A DNA stretch of 62,022 nucleotides. It comes from an uncultured Saprospiraceae bacterium. Lineage in GTDB: Bacteria > Bacteroidota > Bacteroidia > Chitinophagales > Saprospiraceae. The DNA is taken from positions 1 through 62,022 of the forward strand of contig CALIZI010000189.1 of NCBI GenBank assembly GCA_938028705.1, given 5' to 3'. Every line of letters starts with the position of its first letter. The stretch's first letter is position 1. Made by a program: the position numbers and the translations under genes. Positions 34,201 through 42,986 of the stretch are shown here, one piece after another. A model generated the notes under the pieces. That model saw only the letters and a list, made by a program, of their open reading frames with translations. It was not told the origin of the DNA and ran no database searches.

Positions 34201-37200
34201 TGCGTTCCATGTGCAGGTACGCCCGCAGTATGTGATGAAAATAAATTAGATTTTAATAATGGAATTGACTGGACTGATAATGCCGTTTCGGGCAGCTACA
34301 ACGTAGGTACTCAGACGTTTGATATTAATATCGCTGATGCAGATGGTATCCTTCAGGATGCTTACGAAAACAACGCAGGTATCTCAGTTGGTATTGAGCC
34401 ACATGATGTCAATGACAAATTGGTGCTAACTTACGACCTTTCTGAAATATCCAGCAATGTTATTTTTGATATTATTGATTTGGATTATAAAAACAGCGGT
34501 TCAAGACAGCAGGAAGCGGTTTGCGTATATGGTTTCTTGGGCAATAACCAAACGCAAATTCTACCGACTATCACTTCATTAGACGGTCATGTAGCCATCG
34601 ACGGCAACTGTGCAGAAGCCACCACCAACTCCGCTGTTTCCGGCAGAGATGAGAGTATTCTTGTTTCTTTCACAGATTGTATTGATAGAATTGTTATTGA
34701 ATACGGTACAGGTTCTAATTCACCTGTAAGTAACCCAAGTTATTCTAAAATCCACATCGGAAGACATCTTGGTTTCTCTGCATTTACTTGCGAAAATGCT
34801 TGTGTAGTCGATTGTGGTGCAGGTTCAGGTGCCGGTGATGATGATAATGACGGTGTGTGTAATGTGGATGATGTATGTCCCGGATTTGATGATAAGGCAG
34901 ATGCAGATGGTGACGGCATCCCTGATGGTTGCGAAACTTGTGTAGATTACAACCTTGATTTCTCACAAGGCGGCAACAACTGGGTAGCCAACAGCACTTC
35001 CGGCTCTTACATGGCAGGCGAGCAAAATTTTGATATTGTCATTGCTGATGATAATCATATTTTAGAACATAGCAACGAATCTCATGCAGGTATTATGGTC
35101 GGTATCGACCCGCATGATACACACGACCAAGTTGTTATTTCTTATGCGCTTTCCAAAGTATCTAATAATGTAGTATTTGATATTGTTGATTTGGATAGAA
35201 AAGACGGTAATTCCAGACAGCAGGAAGCAGTTTGTATATATGGTTTCTTGGGTAATAATCCGACACAGGTTCTGCCGATGATTACCTCATTAGACGGTCA
35301 CGTAGCCATTGACGGCAACTGTGCAGAAGCCACCACCAACTCTGCCGTTTCCGGCGATGATGAAAGTATATTGGTAAGATTCAATCAATGTATTGACAGA
35401 ATCGTTATCGAATACGGTACAGGTTCCGATTCACCGACTAACCACCCGTCTTATTCTAAAATTTATATTGGTGAAGAATATGGTATTCAAACCGAAGTTT
35501 GTCAAGATGCTTGTGTCGTGGACTGCGGTGCAGGTTCGGGTGCAGGCGACGACGACGGTGACGGTGTATGTAATGTAGATGATATTTGTCCCGGATTTGA
35601 TGATTTTGCAGATGAAGACGGTGACGGCATCCCTGACGGTTGCGAAACCTGTATGGATTACGCATTAGACTTTGAAGAAGCCGGCAACAGCTGGACAACT
35701 GATGCACTTTCAGGTTCATTCTCAGATGGAGCGCAGACATTCGATATTAGCATCGCAGATGCTGATAATATTTTACATGATACAAAAGAAGCCTATTCCG
35801 GTATTATGTTGGGCATTGACCCACATAATGTAAATGATGAAGTCGTCGCTTGTTACAACCTTTCTCAGGTTTCTAATCATGTACTATTCGACATCGTTGA
35901 TTTGGATAAGAAAAACAGTAGTTCTAAGCAGCAAGAAAAAGTTTGTGTATATGGTTTGCTGGGTGCTGACCAAACGCAAATTCTACCGACTATCACTTCA
36001 TTAGACGGTAGCGTAGCCATCAATGGCAACTGTGCAGAAGCCACCACCAACTCTGCCGTATCCGGCGATTATGAAAGTATATTGGTCGAATTTACGGAGT
36101 GTATTGACAAAATCGTTATTGTCTATGGTACGGGTTCTGATTCACCAACGAATGACCCGACTTATTCTAAAATTTATATCGGTAAACATCGCGGTATTCA
36201 AACCGAAGTTTGTCAAGATGCTTGTACAACCGTCACTTGTGCTGCATCAGGCGATAGTGATAATGACGGTGTTTGTAATGACGTGGATGTATGTCCCGGA
36301 TTTGATGATAATATAGATTTGGATAATAATGGAATTCCTGACGGATGTGATGTCGCTACCTGCGAAACACCTCCGGTTATCGGAGAACCTTTCATTTCTT
36401 GTACCAATGGTAATGTCACCATCAGACCTAGTGTAGCTGTAACCAGTTCATGTGGATCGGCTGATGCGGGTACTTACGAATGGGGAGGTGGCGAGACGAC
36501 CACTACCTTGACCGTAACGGCTGCCGGAACTTACACACTCACCGTAACCGATTGTGACGGATGTGCGACCACAAGTTCAGTAACCATTACTGCCGGAGAA
36601 GTATGCTCTTCATTACAAGGTCTGGCACTTATTACAATTAATGATGACAACGTTACGCTACAAAACCAGAGTGTTCGTGGTAGTGTCATTGGTAATGATG
36701 TTAATCCTTATGCTTATAATCTGACGATCAATTTAGTATCAGAACCTACACACGGGCGATTATTCTTCTACCCATCGGGTCAGTACGAATACATCCCTGA
36801 TGCAGGTTTTATTGGTATTGATGAATTTGAATATCAAATTTGTGATGAAGACTTAGAATGTGTCAATGCAACAACGACCATTACCACCACCTCTCCTATA
36901 TTCAATCCGTTAATCGTCAATAATGATGACGGACTTGGCGGAATAGGTATTGGCATTGGTCTGGTACGCGATAATGGCAATGGTGCAATGCACAAAAATG
37001 CTTCAACAACTTGGACAGGTAATTTACTCGTCAATGATGCTGCAATCAATGGCGCAGGTCTCCTATTATCGACTACGCCCGTTACTATGCCACAACATGG
37101 TAGCGTGACCCTTCAGGCAGATGGTACTTACGAATATATACCCGCTGACGGATATGTAGGAAAAGACATGTTTGAGTATGAAGTATGTACAGATGCAGCA

Positions 37201-38301
37201 CCCGTAGTCTGTGGTACAGCAAAAATGTATATCACGATTATTGAAGATATGAACGGCATGCCATTTGGAGGTGACGATTTCTTTGCAGTGGAGGAAAACG
37301 GTCAGGTCAATGGTGATCTTACACTCAATGATTATGATACAGACGGAGAGTCACTCTCTTATGCAGCTTATAACCAAGATGGTGTGGCAGCAAATATTAG
37401 CAGTGACCGAGGCGGAAACGTCAGCTTGAATGCCGACGGTACATTCACCTATACGCCTAGCAGCAATTATGTCGGTCCTGATTTCTTCAGCTATATGCTA
37501 ACCGACCAATCGGGCAATACAGCCAAAGCCACTGTCAATCTATTGGTACAACGTACTCACGCAAAAATAGGTGTACAAGTATATCTTGCAGGTGCGCTTG
37601 GTACAAATATCAGCATGAATACGAAGATCAACGACAGAGGTTTGCTACCCGGACAAACACCTGTCAGCAATATTGTTGCGCCAACTCCTGCGGGTCAGCC
37701 TTACCACATTGCTCCGTGGAACTACACCGGAACGGAAGGTGCTAACTGGACAGACGCTGACTACCAAGCTATCGAAGCTGCACACGATGCCAAAGTTGTA
37801 GATTGGGTATTGGTCAATTTCCGTACAGGTATCGAAGCCAATACTTTGGTAGGCAGAAGTGCCGCCTTGCTACTCAACGACGGTAACATTGTCTTCACTG
37901 AAAATGCTTTGCCATTGACAGGTTTAGCTGCCGATGCACTGTACATTTTAGTCGAGCATCGCAACCACGTAGGTGTCATGTCTCCGGCTGCGGTCAATAT
38001 CAACAGTGTCGGCGAACTCACGCTCGACCTTCGCAACAAAGACAGCTACAGTAATGCAACAGGTATCGGTCAGACCACTCTCGCCAATGGCGTATGGGCA
38101 ATGCTGGCAGCCGACGGCTCACAAAGCACCGACCCGAATGGTTATGATATCAACGGTAATGACAAAACCATCTGGACACAGGAAAACGGTCGCTTCGACC
38201 AATACCTGCGTGCCGATTACAACCTTGATGGTGATGTCAACGGTGCCGATAAAGCTATTTGGTACTATAATAATGGAAATTTCTCTAACGTACCTAAGTA
38301 A
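31246..38301 (+). CDS. 2351-aa multidomain secreted surface protein
   Basis: Signal peptide to about residue 28. Residues ~30-490 hold five Big_1/invasin-like Ig repeats (DSNGNPVGNEPITYTVTGANP pattern). Residues ~492-745 hold seven Cys-rich repeats (CDDGDPCTxNDxQEVACDGxVCVPC). Residues ~747-1660 hold four copies of an unnamed ~185-residue domain (core LDF...WT...SGSY...GIDPHDVNDK...QQEAVCVYG...NGNCAEATTNSAVSG...YSKIYIG), separated by thrombospondin-3-like Ca-binding stretches (DDDNDGVCNVDDVCPG). Three cadherin/VCBS-like repeats (Y-x-Y-x-P-x-x-x-F/Y-G-x-D-x-F) fill ~1790-2100. The last ~250 residues match the subtilisin's C-terminal module and end in a dockerin-like DYNLDGDVNGADKAIW. An adhesive role is inferred. 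Confidence 0.88.
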   Translation: MNKIILSKYISCFVMACCCFFFSAQSNAQQSVQYSNSTLVNVGDDAFITTIVTNANDGSPLVGIPVEYTITGTHPLAPTVINTDSNGEATYTYTTTTVGTDDFTTNVDNGLFENEGTITINQAPVTLSYTVAGGSPVVGQPYPITVVVTDSNGNPVGNEPITYTVTGANPFTGSAMTGPNGEATFTYPLNNPGSDIVEITIGGLTQQLPVNSTLPTIITFSGEQTVDLGSPYSSTITVTDGNGNPISGEPITYTITGANPTMGTLTTGPNGQTIINYTPTNPGMDMVTFTTTDGTTLSYTITISDPTPTTIITFTGDPLVYPGNPYSSTVTVTDENGNPIPNETITYVITGANPTTGTLSTNGSGEAVITYLPANPGTDVITVMTPDGTMQGTTVTTVDPDNLRFTFVPTVGTAGEPYSLTLIVTDAAGNPVPDAPVSFTVGGTNPTTGTATTDANGEAILTYTPTTAGIDSFTVVVGGSSQSINVSIGQGACPDCATGPVSVQACNDNDPCTTNDVETILECDGSVCVPCAGVATDCSNAPTSVVACDDGDACTTNDVQTISDCDNSVCVPCQGTPLDCNSGTTTVVACDDGDPCTIGDTQEVACDGTVCVPCEGTTTPDCSNGPTTTVTCDDGNDCTINDVQEVACDGTICVPCQGTLQDCNNGATTMVACDDGDACTINDMQEVACDGTVCVPCQGTLQDCNNGATTMVACDDGDPCTLNDMQEVACDGSVCVPCQGVAPSCEESVLDFEDNGIDWTDNALSGTYTVDGITYSISIDDSDNILYGDAHEGPSTKESGSGIRLGIDPHDVNDKVTITYDLSQTVDFVSFKIRDLDLKTYGAGSSNQQEAVCVYGYKDPASGAGAAIEILPTITSYDGHAAINGNCAEATVNSADSGKEESVLVQFTECVDRIVVEYGSGSNSPVSNPSYSKIYIGDEFGFVTKSCNPSCVTLTCDNGIVQACDDGNPLTINDVETVLTCGGAVCVPCAGTPAVCDENKLDFNNGIDWTDNAVSGSYNVGTQTFDINIADADGILQDAYENNAGISVGIEPHDVNDKLVLTYDLSEISSNVIFDIIDLDYKNSGSRQQEAVCVYGFLGNNQTQILPTITSLDGHVAIDGNCAEATTNSAVSGRDESILVSFTDCIDRIVIEYGTGSNSPVSNPSYSKIHIGRHLGFSAFTCENACVVDCGAGSGAGDDDNDGVCNVDDVCPGFDDKADADGDGIPDGCETCVDYNLDFSQGGNNWVANSTSGSYMAGEQNFDIVIADDNHILEHSNESHAGIMVGIDPHDTHDQVVISYALSKVSNNVVFDIVDLDRKDGNSRQQEAVCIYGFLGNNPTQVLPMITSLDGHVAIDGNCAEATTNSAVSGDDESILVRFNQCIDRIVIEYGTGSDSPTNHPSYSKIYIGEEYGIQTEVCQDACVVDCGAGSGAGDDDGDGVCNVDDICPGFDDFADEDGDGIPDGCETCMDYALDFEEAGNSWTTDALSGSFSDGAQTFDISIADADNILHDTKEAYSGIMLGIDPHNVNDEVVACYNLSQVSNHVLFDIVDLDKKNSSSKQQEKVCVYGLLGADQTQILPTITSLDGSVAINGNCAEATTNSAVSGDYESILVEFTECIDKIVIVYGTGSDSPTNDPTYSKIYIGKHRGIQTEVCQDACTTVTCAASGDSDNDGVCNDVDVCPGFDDNIDLDNNGIPDGCDVATCETPPVIGEPFISCTNGNVTIRPSVAVTSSCGSADAGTYEWGGGETTTTLTVTAAGTYTLTVTDCDGCATTSSVTITAGEVCSSLQGLALITINDDNVTLQNQSVRGSVIGNDVNPYAYNLTINLVSEPTHGRLFFYPSGQYEYIPDAGFIGIDEFEYQICDEDLECVNATTTITTTSPIFNPLIVNNDDGLGGIGIGIGLVRDNGNGAMHKNASTTWTGNLLVNDAAINGAGLLLSTTPVTMPQHGSVTLQADGTYEYIPADGYVGKDMFEYEVCTDAAPVVCGTAKMYITIIEDMNGMPFGGDDFFAVEENGQVNGDLTLNDYDTDGESLSYAAYNQDGVAANISSDRGGNVSLNADGTFTYTPSSNYVGPDFFSYMLTDQSGNTAKATVNLLVQRTHAKIGVQVYLAGALGTNISMNTKINDRGLLPGQTPVSNIVAPTPAGQPYHIAPWNYTGTEGANWTDADYQAIEAAHDAKVVDWVLVNFRTGIEANTLVGRSAALLLNDGNIVFTENALPLTGLAADALYILVEHRNHVGVMSPAAVNINSVGELTLDLRNKDSYSNATGIGQTTLANGVWAMLAADGSQSTDPNGYDINGNDKTIWTQENGRFDQYLRADYNLDGDVNGADKAIWYYNNGNFSNVPK

Positions 38302-38396
38302 ATTAGGTATCAGATAATCAGGCAATTCGTCCAACAGACCAATTGACCAAATTATCAACATCCTGAGTTACCCTTTGTCTGATAGACAACCCATTA

Positions 38397-38426
38397 AAGG
38401 GCTTCCAATATTGGAAGCCCTTTTTT
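38397..38426 (+). terminator. rho-independent terminator of the giant gene
   Basis: A perfect 13-bp palindromic stem (AAGGGCTTCCAAT with its complement, 38397-38422) runs straight into TTTTTT. It lies 96 bp after the stop codon, between the giant gene and the far end of the CRISPR array. Confidence 0.9.
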
Positions 38427-38536
38427 AATGCTTAACGATTAATGATTAATTTTTAAATACATAAAATCATTTCAATAAAAATACATTAAAACATTATTGA
38501 ATTTATACATTCATTAATCATTAACCGTTAAGCATT
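38427..38536. repeat. heptad-type inverted repeat next to the CRISPR trailer
   Basis: AATGCTTAACGATTAATGAT... (24 bp, 38427-38450) and its inverted copy (38513-38536) differ at one position. The right arm ends 3 bp before the degenerate last CRISPR repeat. The units are TTAATGA-like heptamers. Confidence 0.75.
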
Positions 38537-38539
38537 AAC

Positions 38540-40419
38540 CATTATTTCCTACCTAAAATGGATGCTGGTTTAAATAATGCTCTATTTATTGCTCTTAGAA
38601 CTGAAAGTTGCAATCCTACCTAAAATGGATGATGGTTTAAAGAAGCCTCCAAGCTTGTGAATCCGGGACGCTGTGAGTTTCAATCCTACCTAAAATGGAT
38701 GATGGTTTAAAGATTATGAAGCGGGTTGGGCAAATCCATTCACAGAAGTTTCAATCCTACCTAAAATGGATGATGGTTTAAAGTGGCGTAATTCAAGACA
38801 TTAAGAAAAAATATAACTGTTTCAATCCTACCTAAAATGGATGATGGTTTAAAGACCATTCACAAAATGCGGGGGAAGCAGTTTTCATGTTTCAATCCTA
38901 CCTAAAATGGATGATGGTTTAAAGAAGGGACAGCGGGCTTCTATCGTCAGGCGGTAGATGTTTCAATCCTACCTAAAATGGATGATGGTTTAAAGAAGGC
39001 AGATGGCAAATAATGAATTTTTGTCATTTGTTTCAATCCTACCTAAAATGGATGATGGTTTAAAGACTTTACAGCCAATGCTAACAACTTCTGTACCGAA
39101 GGGATGGCATTTAGTGTTTCAATCCTACCTAAAATGGATGATGGTTTAAAGAAACTATTTTAGTCGACGACCACATAGTTAATGTTTCAATCCTACCTAA
39201 AATGGATGATGGTTTAAAGAGGAGGAGCAATAGTAAAGAGCGAAGATGCTCTTGTTTCAATCCTACCTAAAATGGATGATGGTTTAAAGTATGCTTTTAG
39301 TGCAGAAGTGCATGAAAGCATGAGTTTCAATCCTACCTAAAATGGATGATGGTTTAAAGAGTTTTTCCAACCACAAAATAAACAACAAAAATGTTTCAAT
39401 CCTACCTAAAATGGATGATGGTTTAAAGCCAAACGCAAACGTGTCAGGTCATCCCTTGAAGTGTTTCAATCCTACCTAAAATGGATGATGGTTTAAAGAT
39501 TCTGAAAGTAAGGAAATCACACTTTCAGAGGAAGTTTCAATCCTACCTAAAATGGATGATGGTTTAAAGTGGACGGTAATTGAGGAAGGCAATGACTGTG
39601 AAAGTTTCAATCCTACCTAAAATGGATGATGGTTTAAAGTAACTATGATACTGGTCATTCTTGGGCTGAAATGGGTTTCAATCCTACCTAAAATGGATGA
39701 TGGTTTAAAGTTCGGGAAAATTATTTGCTGACCAAGAAGTTTGCTAGTTTCAATCCTACCTAAAATGGATGATGGTTTAAAGAGATGGTGCTATTTGGGA
39801 ATATATTAGATTTCGATGTTTCAATCCTACCTAAAATGGATGATGGTTTAAAGCATCACTCGAAACACTTACGGAAAAGTTGAAAACTTGTTTCAATCCT
39901 ACCTAAAATGGATGATGGTTTAAAGCACGAATCATTAGCCATATCAAACGCGCTGAACTGTTTCAATCCTACCTAAAATGGATGATGGTTTAAAGAAACC
40001 ATCCAAGACGAGGATGGAAACTTTTGGACAGTTTCAATCCTACCTAAAATGGATGATGGTTTAAAGTGGGAAAATTAGCAAAATAATGCATGGCTACAAT
40101 GTTTCAATCCTACCTAAAATGGATGATGGTTTAAAGTTAATTTGGATGCTATTAGCTACCTTTGCAATAAGTTTCAATCCTACCTAAAATGGATGATGGT
40201 TTAAAGGGAGCGAGTGGGCGCAAAATCAATATTAATGAAAAGTTTCAATCCTACCTAAAATGGATGATGGTTTAAAGTCTGGAATACGATGAACACGGTA
40301 CCCCTGTTGATTGTTTCAATCCTACCTAAAATGGATGATGGTTTAAAGTTTACTTGACTTACTTAATGAGGAACCAAGTGTTTGTTTCAATCCTACCTAA
40401 AATGGATGATGGTTTAAAG
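38540..40419 (-). CRISPR. type III-A CRISPR array, 27 repeats and 26 spacers
   Basis: The 36-bp repeat reads GTTTCAATCC...TGGTTTAAAG on the plus strand. On the minus strand it ends in GATTGAAAC, the usual type III crRNA 5' tag region, so transcription is leftward from the leader at 40420. The far end is decayed: the last repeat (38540-38575) has many changes and the next (38607-38642) has one. All other copies appear identical. Spacers are mostly 33-36 nt; the two at the far end are 31 and 34, one is 32, and one is 50 nt (39066-39115). No spacer match inside the window was noticed, but no search was possible. Confidence 0.97.
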
Positions 40420-40561
40420 TCCACTTTTTCATAAGTGGTTCAAAATAAATGTTTTACACATTATAAAGTGGGGGTGTTTTTGTCATAATTCTGCAAAGTA
40501 CACCCATGTAATTATTTTTATTTAATATGTTTGGGGTGTCGAAAATTTCAAGGAACGATGG
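40420..40561 (-). promoter_or_regulatory. CRISPR leader
   Basis: The 142-bp AT-rich gap between cas2 and the first repeat. It is the leader by orientation: the repeat tag and the decayed distal end both place it here. It contains a short hairpin CCACTT-TTTCAT-AAGTGG (40421-40438) directly beside the first repeat and a TACTTTG word on the minus strand near 40490, a weak -7-like candidate. Integration-host-type sites could not be identified. Confidence 0.75.
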
Positions 40562-40864
40562 TCAAATATAAATGGTGTGACCGCTGTTTTTGATGTAATC
40601 ACTATCAGCTTTAAGATTGCCAAAGATAATCATTTTTTGTAAATTCATATAATTAATTCTCAAAAAAATAACGCTATCGTTCTCTTTTTTTTCTTCGTTC
40701 ATCTTTTCAGTGATTTCATTGTGCATACGTTCAAAATGAATATCATTGACATAGCCGATAAATACGGAAAGTTGTACGCGCGACAAGCCGTAATACAACA
40801 GCTTGTCGGCGATTTTTTTCCGTAGTTTATTATCCGTAATATCATAACAAACTAAATAATTCAT
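40562..40864 (-). CDS. cas2: CRISPR-associated endoribonuclease-like Cas2
   Basis: 100 aa. It begins MNYLVCYDITDNKLRKKIADKL with the conserved YDI/Asp at the end of strand 1, followed by GLSRVQLSVFIGYV. This is the ferredoxin-like Cas2 fold, which forms the central dimer of the Cas1-Cas2 integrase. It overlaps the cas1 stop by 4 nt (ATGA) and is the last gene before the leader and array. Confidence 0.95.
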   Translation of the reverse strand: MNYLVCYDITDNKLRKKIADKLLYYGLSRVQLSVFIGYVNDIHFERMHNEITEKMNEEKKENDSVIFLRINYMNLQKMIIFGNLKADSDYIKNSGHTIYI

Positions 40865-41850
40865 AATATTTCATTTTCATTCAATAAAAACTGAGCAAAA
40901 TTGGCGGCAAACAAATGAATGTGATGCCGTGTAGTAGTTGCCTTACCTTCAAATAGTCTTTTTTCTTCCATAAAAGCATTGAAAGCCGGAATAATAAGTG
41001 CTTTGGCAGGCTTATCAAGTATCAATCCACCACTCTTGGGCGATTTGAAATGCTTGGCACGCAGAGCATTATCTACGCACATATCAATGAGTAGCCCATC
41101 GACCCAAGGTCTAAAGGGTTCGATGAGGTCGAAGGTAAAGGTAGCTTGTCGGTGCCTATCGGTATGCAAAAAACCAAGATAAGGGTCAAGCCCCGTAGCG
41201 AGACAAGCCCCTTCGATAGTGCCGTAGAGCATCCCATAGAGGTAATTGAGCGCGGCATTGAATCGGTCTTGTGCAGGTCGTCGGCTACGCTTGGGGAAGC
41301 GGTACTGTTCGGGCAGCGAGTCTGCCACAGTGCGCCAATAGACCCTTGCGATACTGCCCTCTGTGCCGATGATGGAGTTGCCACATTCGGCGAGGGTTTT
41401 GTGTTGGAGGTCGTCGAGCGTGCTTACGTAATTGTTCATCTTGTCTATCGCCTCTGCCACGGCTTCCGCACGTAGCGGGTAGCGGGTGGCAAGGGCTTGT
41501 AGGTTGTGTATTTGCCCTTTGAGTTTCAGTCGGAACAAGCCGGTTATCCACTCAGTAGCCTGCGGTGTGAGGGCATACATGGTCTGTTGGCGGCGTATGG
41601 TGGCGATATTGCCATAGTAAGGCGACCATAGCCGCGCCTTTACGCGCCCGGTACGGCTAAAAAAGAGTACGGGCAGTTGGTGTTCGGCAGCAAGCAGGAG
41701 TGCCGCCGAAGTGATGGTGCATTGTTGGGCAATAGCAATACCGGTAATCCGCAAAGGACTAATAATCCGGCTTTGCTTTTTATCGCTGACATGAAAACAG
41801 TTGTTGCGCTTGTCGAGCCGAAGCCCTTGTGTATCGAGTACGAGTTGCAT
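40861..41850 (-). CDS. cas1: CRISPR integrase Cas1
   Basis: 329 aa. The N-terminal beta domain starts MQLVLDTQGLRL. The C-terminal helical domain contains the metal ligands Glu164 (GTEGSIARVYW), His229 (YLGFLHTDRHRQ) and Glu244 (DLIEPFRPWVDG). Cas1 inserts new spacers at the leader end. It is a separate polypeptide from the RT encoded 86 bp upstream, unlike the RT-Cas1 fusions known in other type III loci. A heptad repeat abuts its start codon. All catalytic residues are intact, so adaptation is likely active. Confidence 0.96.
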   Translation of the reverse strand: MQLVLDTQGLRLDKRNNCFHVSDKKQSRIISPLRITGIAIAQQCTITSAALLLAAEHQLPVLFFSRTGRVKARLWSPYYGNIATIRRQQTMYALTPQATEWITGLFRLKLKGQIHNLQALATRYPLRAEAVAEAIDKMNNYVSTLDDLQHKTLAECGNSIIGTEGSIARVYWRTVADSLPEQYRFPKRSRRPAQDRFNAALNYLYGMLYGTIEGACLATGLDPYLGFLHTDRHRQATFTFDLIEPFRPWVDGLLIDMCVDNALRAKHFKSPKSGGLILDKPAKALIIPAFNAFMEEKRLFEGKATTTRHHIHLFAANFAQFLLNENEIL

Positions 41851-41936
41851 GAGTGAGGAGTTGCGAGTGAGCGAGTAACGAGTAGCGAGTTATGAGACTG
41901 TATGCTCGTTACTCGGCACTCGCTACTCGTTACTCC
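41851..41936. repeat. GAGTNNC heptad island with inverted arms between RT and cas1
   Basis: Period-7 units (GAGTGAG, GAGTTGC, GAGTAGC, GAGTTAT) begin immediately before the cas1 ATG. GAGTAACGAGTAGCGAG (41873-41889) has a perfect inverted copy at 41919-41935, giving a 17-bp stem. It fills the complete gap between the two genes. Confidence 0.88.
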
Positions 41937-42962
41937 TTAGTACGGAAATTCCAACCAACTTGCCGGGAGGAAATCATCCGGCGGTTGTTCGGCATCATTG
42001 AGTTTTTGGAATATTTTTTTGGTTTCGGGGTCTTGGTCGCCGAGGATATAGGTGGCAAAATTGGCTCTGCCTGTGACCTGTTGGCGGTATTTTTTGACCC
42101 AGCGTTCTTCGGCTTGCCCCATTTGGTACTGTACGGAGAGGACTTTGTCGAGTTTGTCAATTTCCTGATACAGCAGGGGCAGATAGTCGTCGGGCAGCGT
42201 CACGCGGTCGGCGAGTACTAGTCCTGTGACGGTCTTGGTATCGTCGGGTCCGAATCGTTTGAGTTTTTCTTCATTCATCTGAAAGCCGCAAGTTTCGATA
42301 ATGTCGCGGATTTTGTGAATGTCTTGATTGGGGATTTCGCGGGTAGAAGAAAAGCTCATATCATCGGCAAACCGGGTGTAGGTCCAGCCGCCCCATTGGG
42401 CGAGGTCGAGTAGTTTTTCGTCGAGTCCGATAGCGGCAAAGTTGGACAATACAGGCGAGGTCGGTGCGCCCATGGGTAGTCTGCCTTTGTGGGTGGTCAG
42501 CCCTGTGAGTACTTGCGCCAAGTCGTCCTCAAATCCGAAATACGGATGTGTGAAAATCCGATAAACGGCTTCGGCACTGACGGTGTGAAAGAAATCCTGC
42601 ATATCGGCATTGAGCAGATGCGTGGTGTGTAGGTGTCGCTCTGCATTGGTGCGGATGTTGCGCGGGTCGGGGTCGCGGCGTATGCCTTGTATGAAACCGA
42701 AAGCGGCATCGGTACGCTTCAGGAAATAAGCGGCTTGGAGGTAGTCGTTGAGGCTACGTTGTACGGTTTTGAGCGGCTCGTCGGGGTCTTCAATCCAACG
42801 TTTTTTGCCATTGCGCTTGCGTACCCAGAAGATGTCGTAAGCCGGACTATTCGCCATAAGGCGCAGCCGATACGTCTCGGTTTTGAGCAAGACCGACATG
42901 CGCTCAAGCGTAGTGGCGCGGCGCAGGCGGTTGCGGGTTTGGTGTAGTTTAGGAAGTGTCAT
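41937..42962 (-). CDS. stand-alone reverse transcriptase, retron-like, CRISPR-associated
   Basis: 341 aa from the ATG at 42962 (MTLPKLHQTRN). A longer frame to 43013 would be coded by half of a 52-bp palindrome and is rejected. RT motifs: NGKKRWIEDP (51-60, domain 1-2), motif A LLNADMQDFF (Asp120), motif B LPMGAPTSPVLSNF (162-175), motif C RFADDMSFSS (197-206, catalytic Asp200-Asp201) and then TGLVLADRVTLPDDY. The APTSPxLSN, Y-T-R-[FY]-ADD-x-x-F-S and TGLV words resemble retron-type RTs more than group II intron RTs. No maturase or X domain is seen. Placed between effector genes and cas1, it probably supports spacer capture from RNA. Confidence 0.9.
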   Translation of the reverse strand: MTLPKLHQTRNRLRRATTLERMSVLLKTETYRLRLMANSPAYDIFWVRKRNGKKRWIEDPDEPLKTVQRSLNDYLQAAYFLKRTDAAFGFIQGIRRDPDPRNIRTNAERHLHTTHLLNADMQDFFHTVSAEAVYRIFTHPYFGFEDDLAQVLTGLTTHKGRLPMGAPTSPVLSNFAAIGLDEKLLDLAQWGGWTYTRFADDMSFSSTREIPNQDIHKIRDIIETCGFQMNEEKLKRFGPDDTKTVTGLVLADRVTLPDDYLPLLYQEIDKLDKVLSVQYQMGQAEERWVKKYRQQVTGRANFATYILGDQDPETKKIFQKLNDAEQPPDDFLPASWLEFPY

Positions 42963-42986
42963 AACGTGCTGATGTGTTGATAAATT

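Noticed and set aside
38540-40419. Rightward transcription of the CRISPR array
   Set aside because: The repeat tag GATTGAAAC is on the minus strand, the decayed repeats are at the left and cas2 is at the right.
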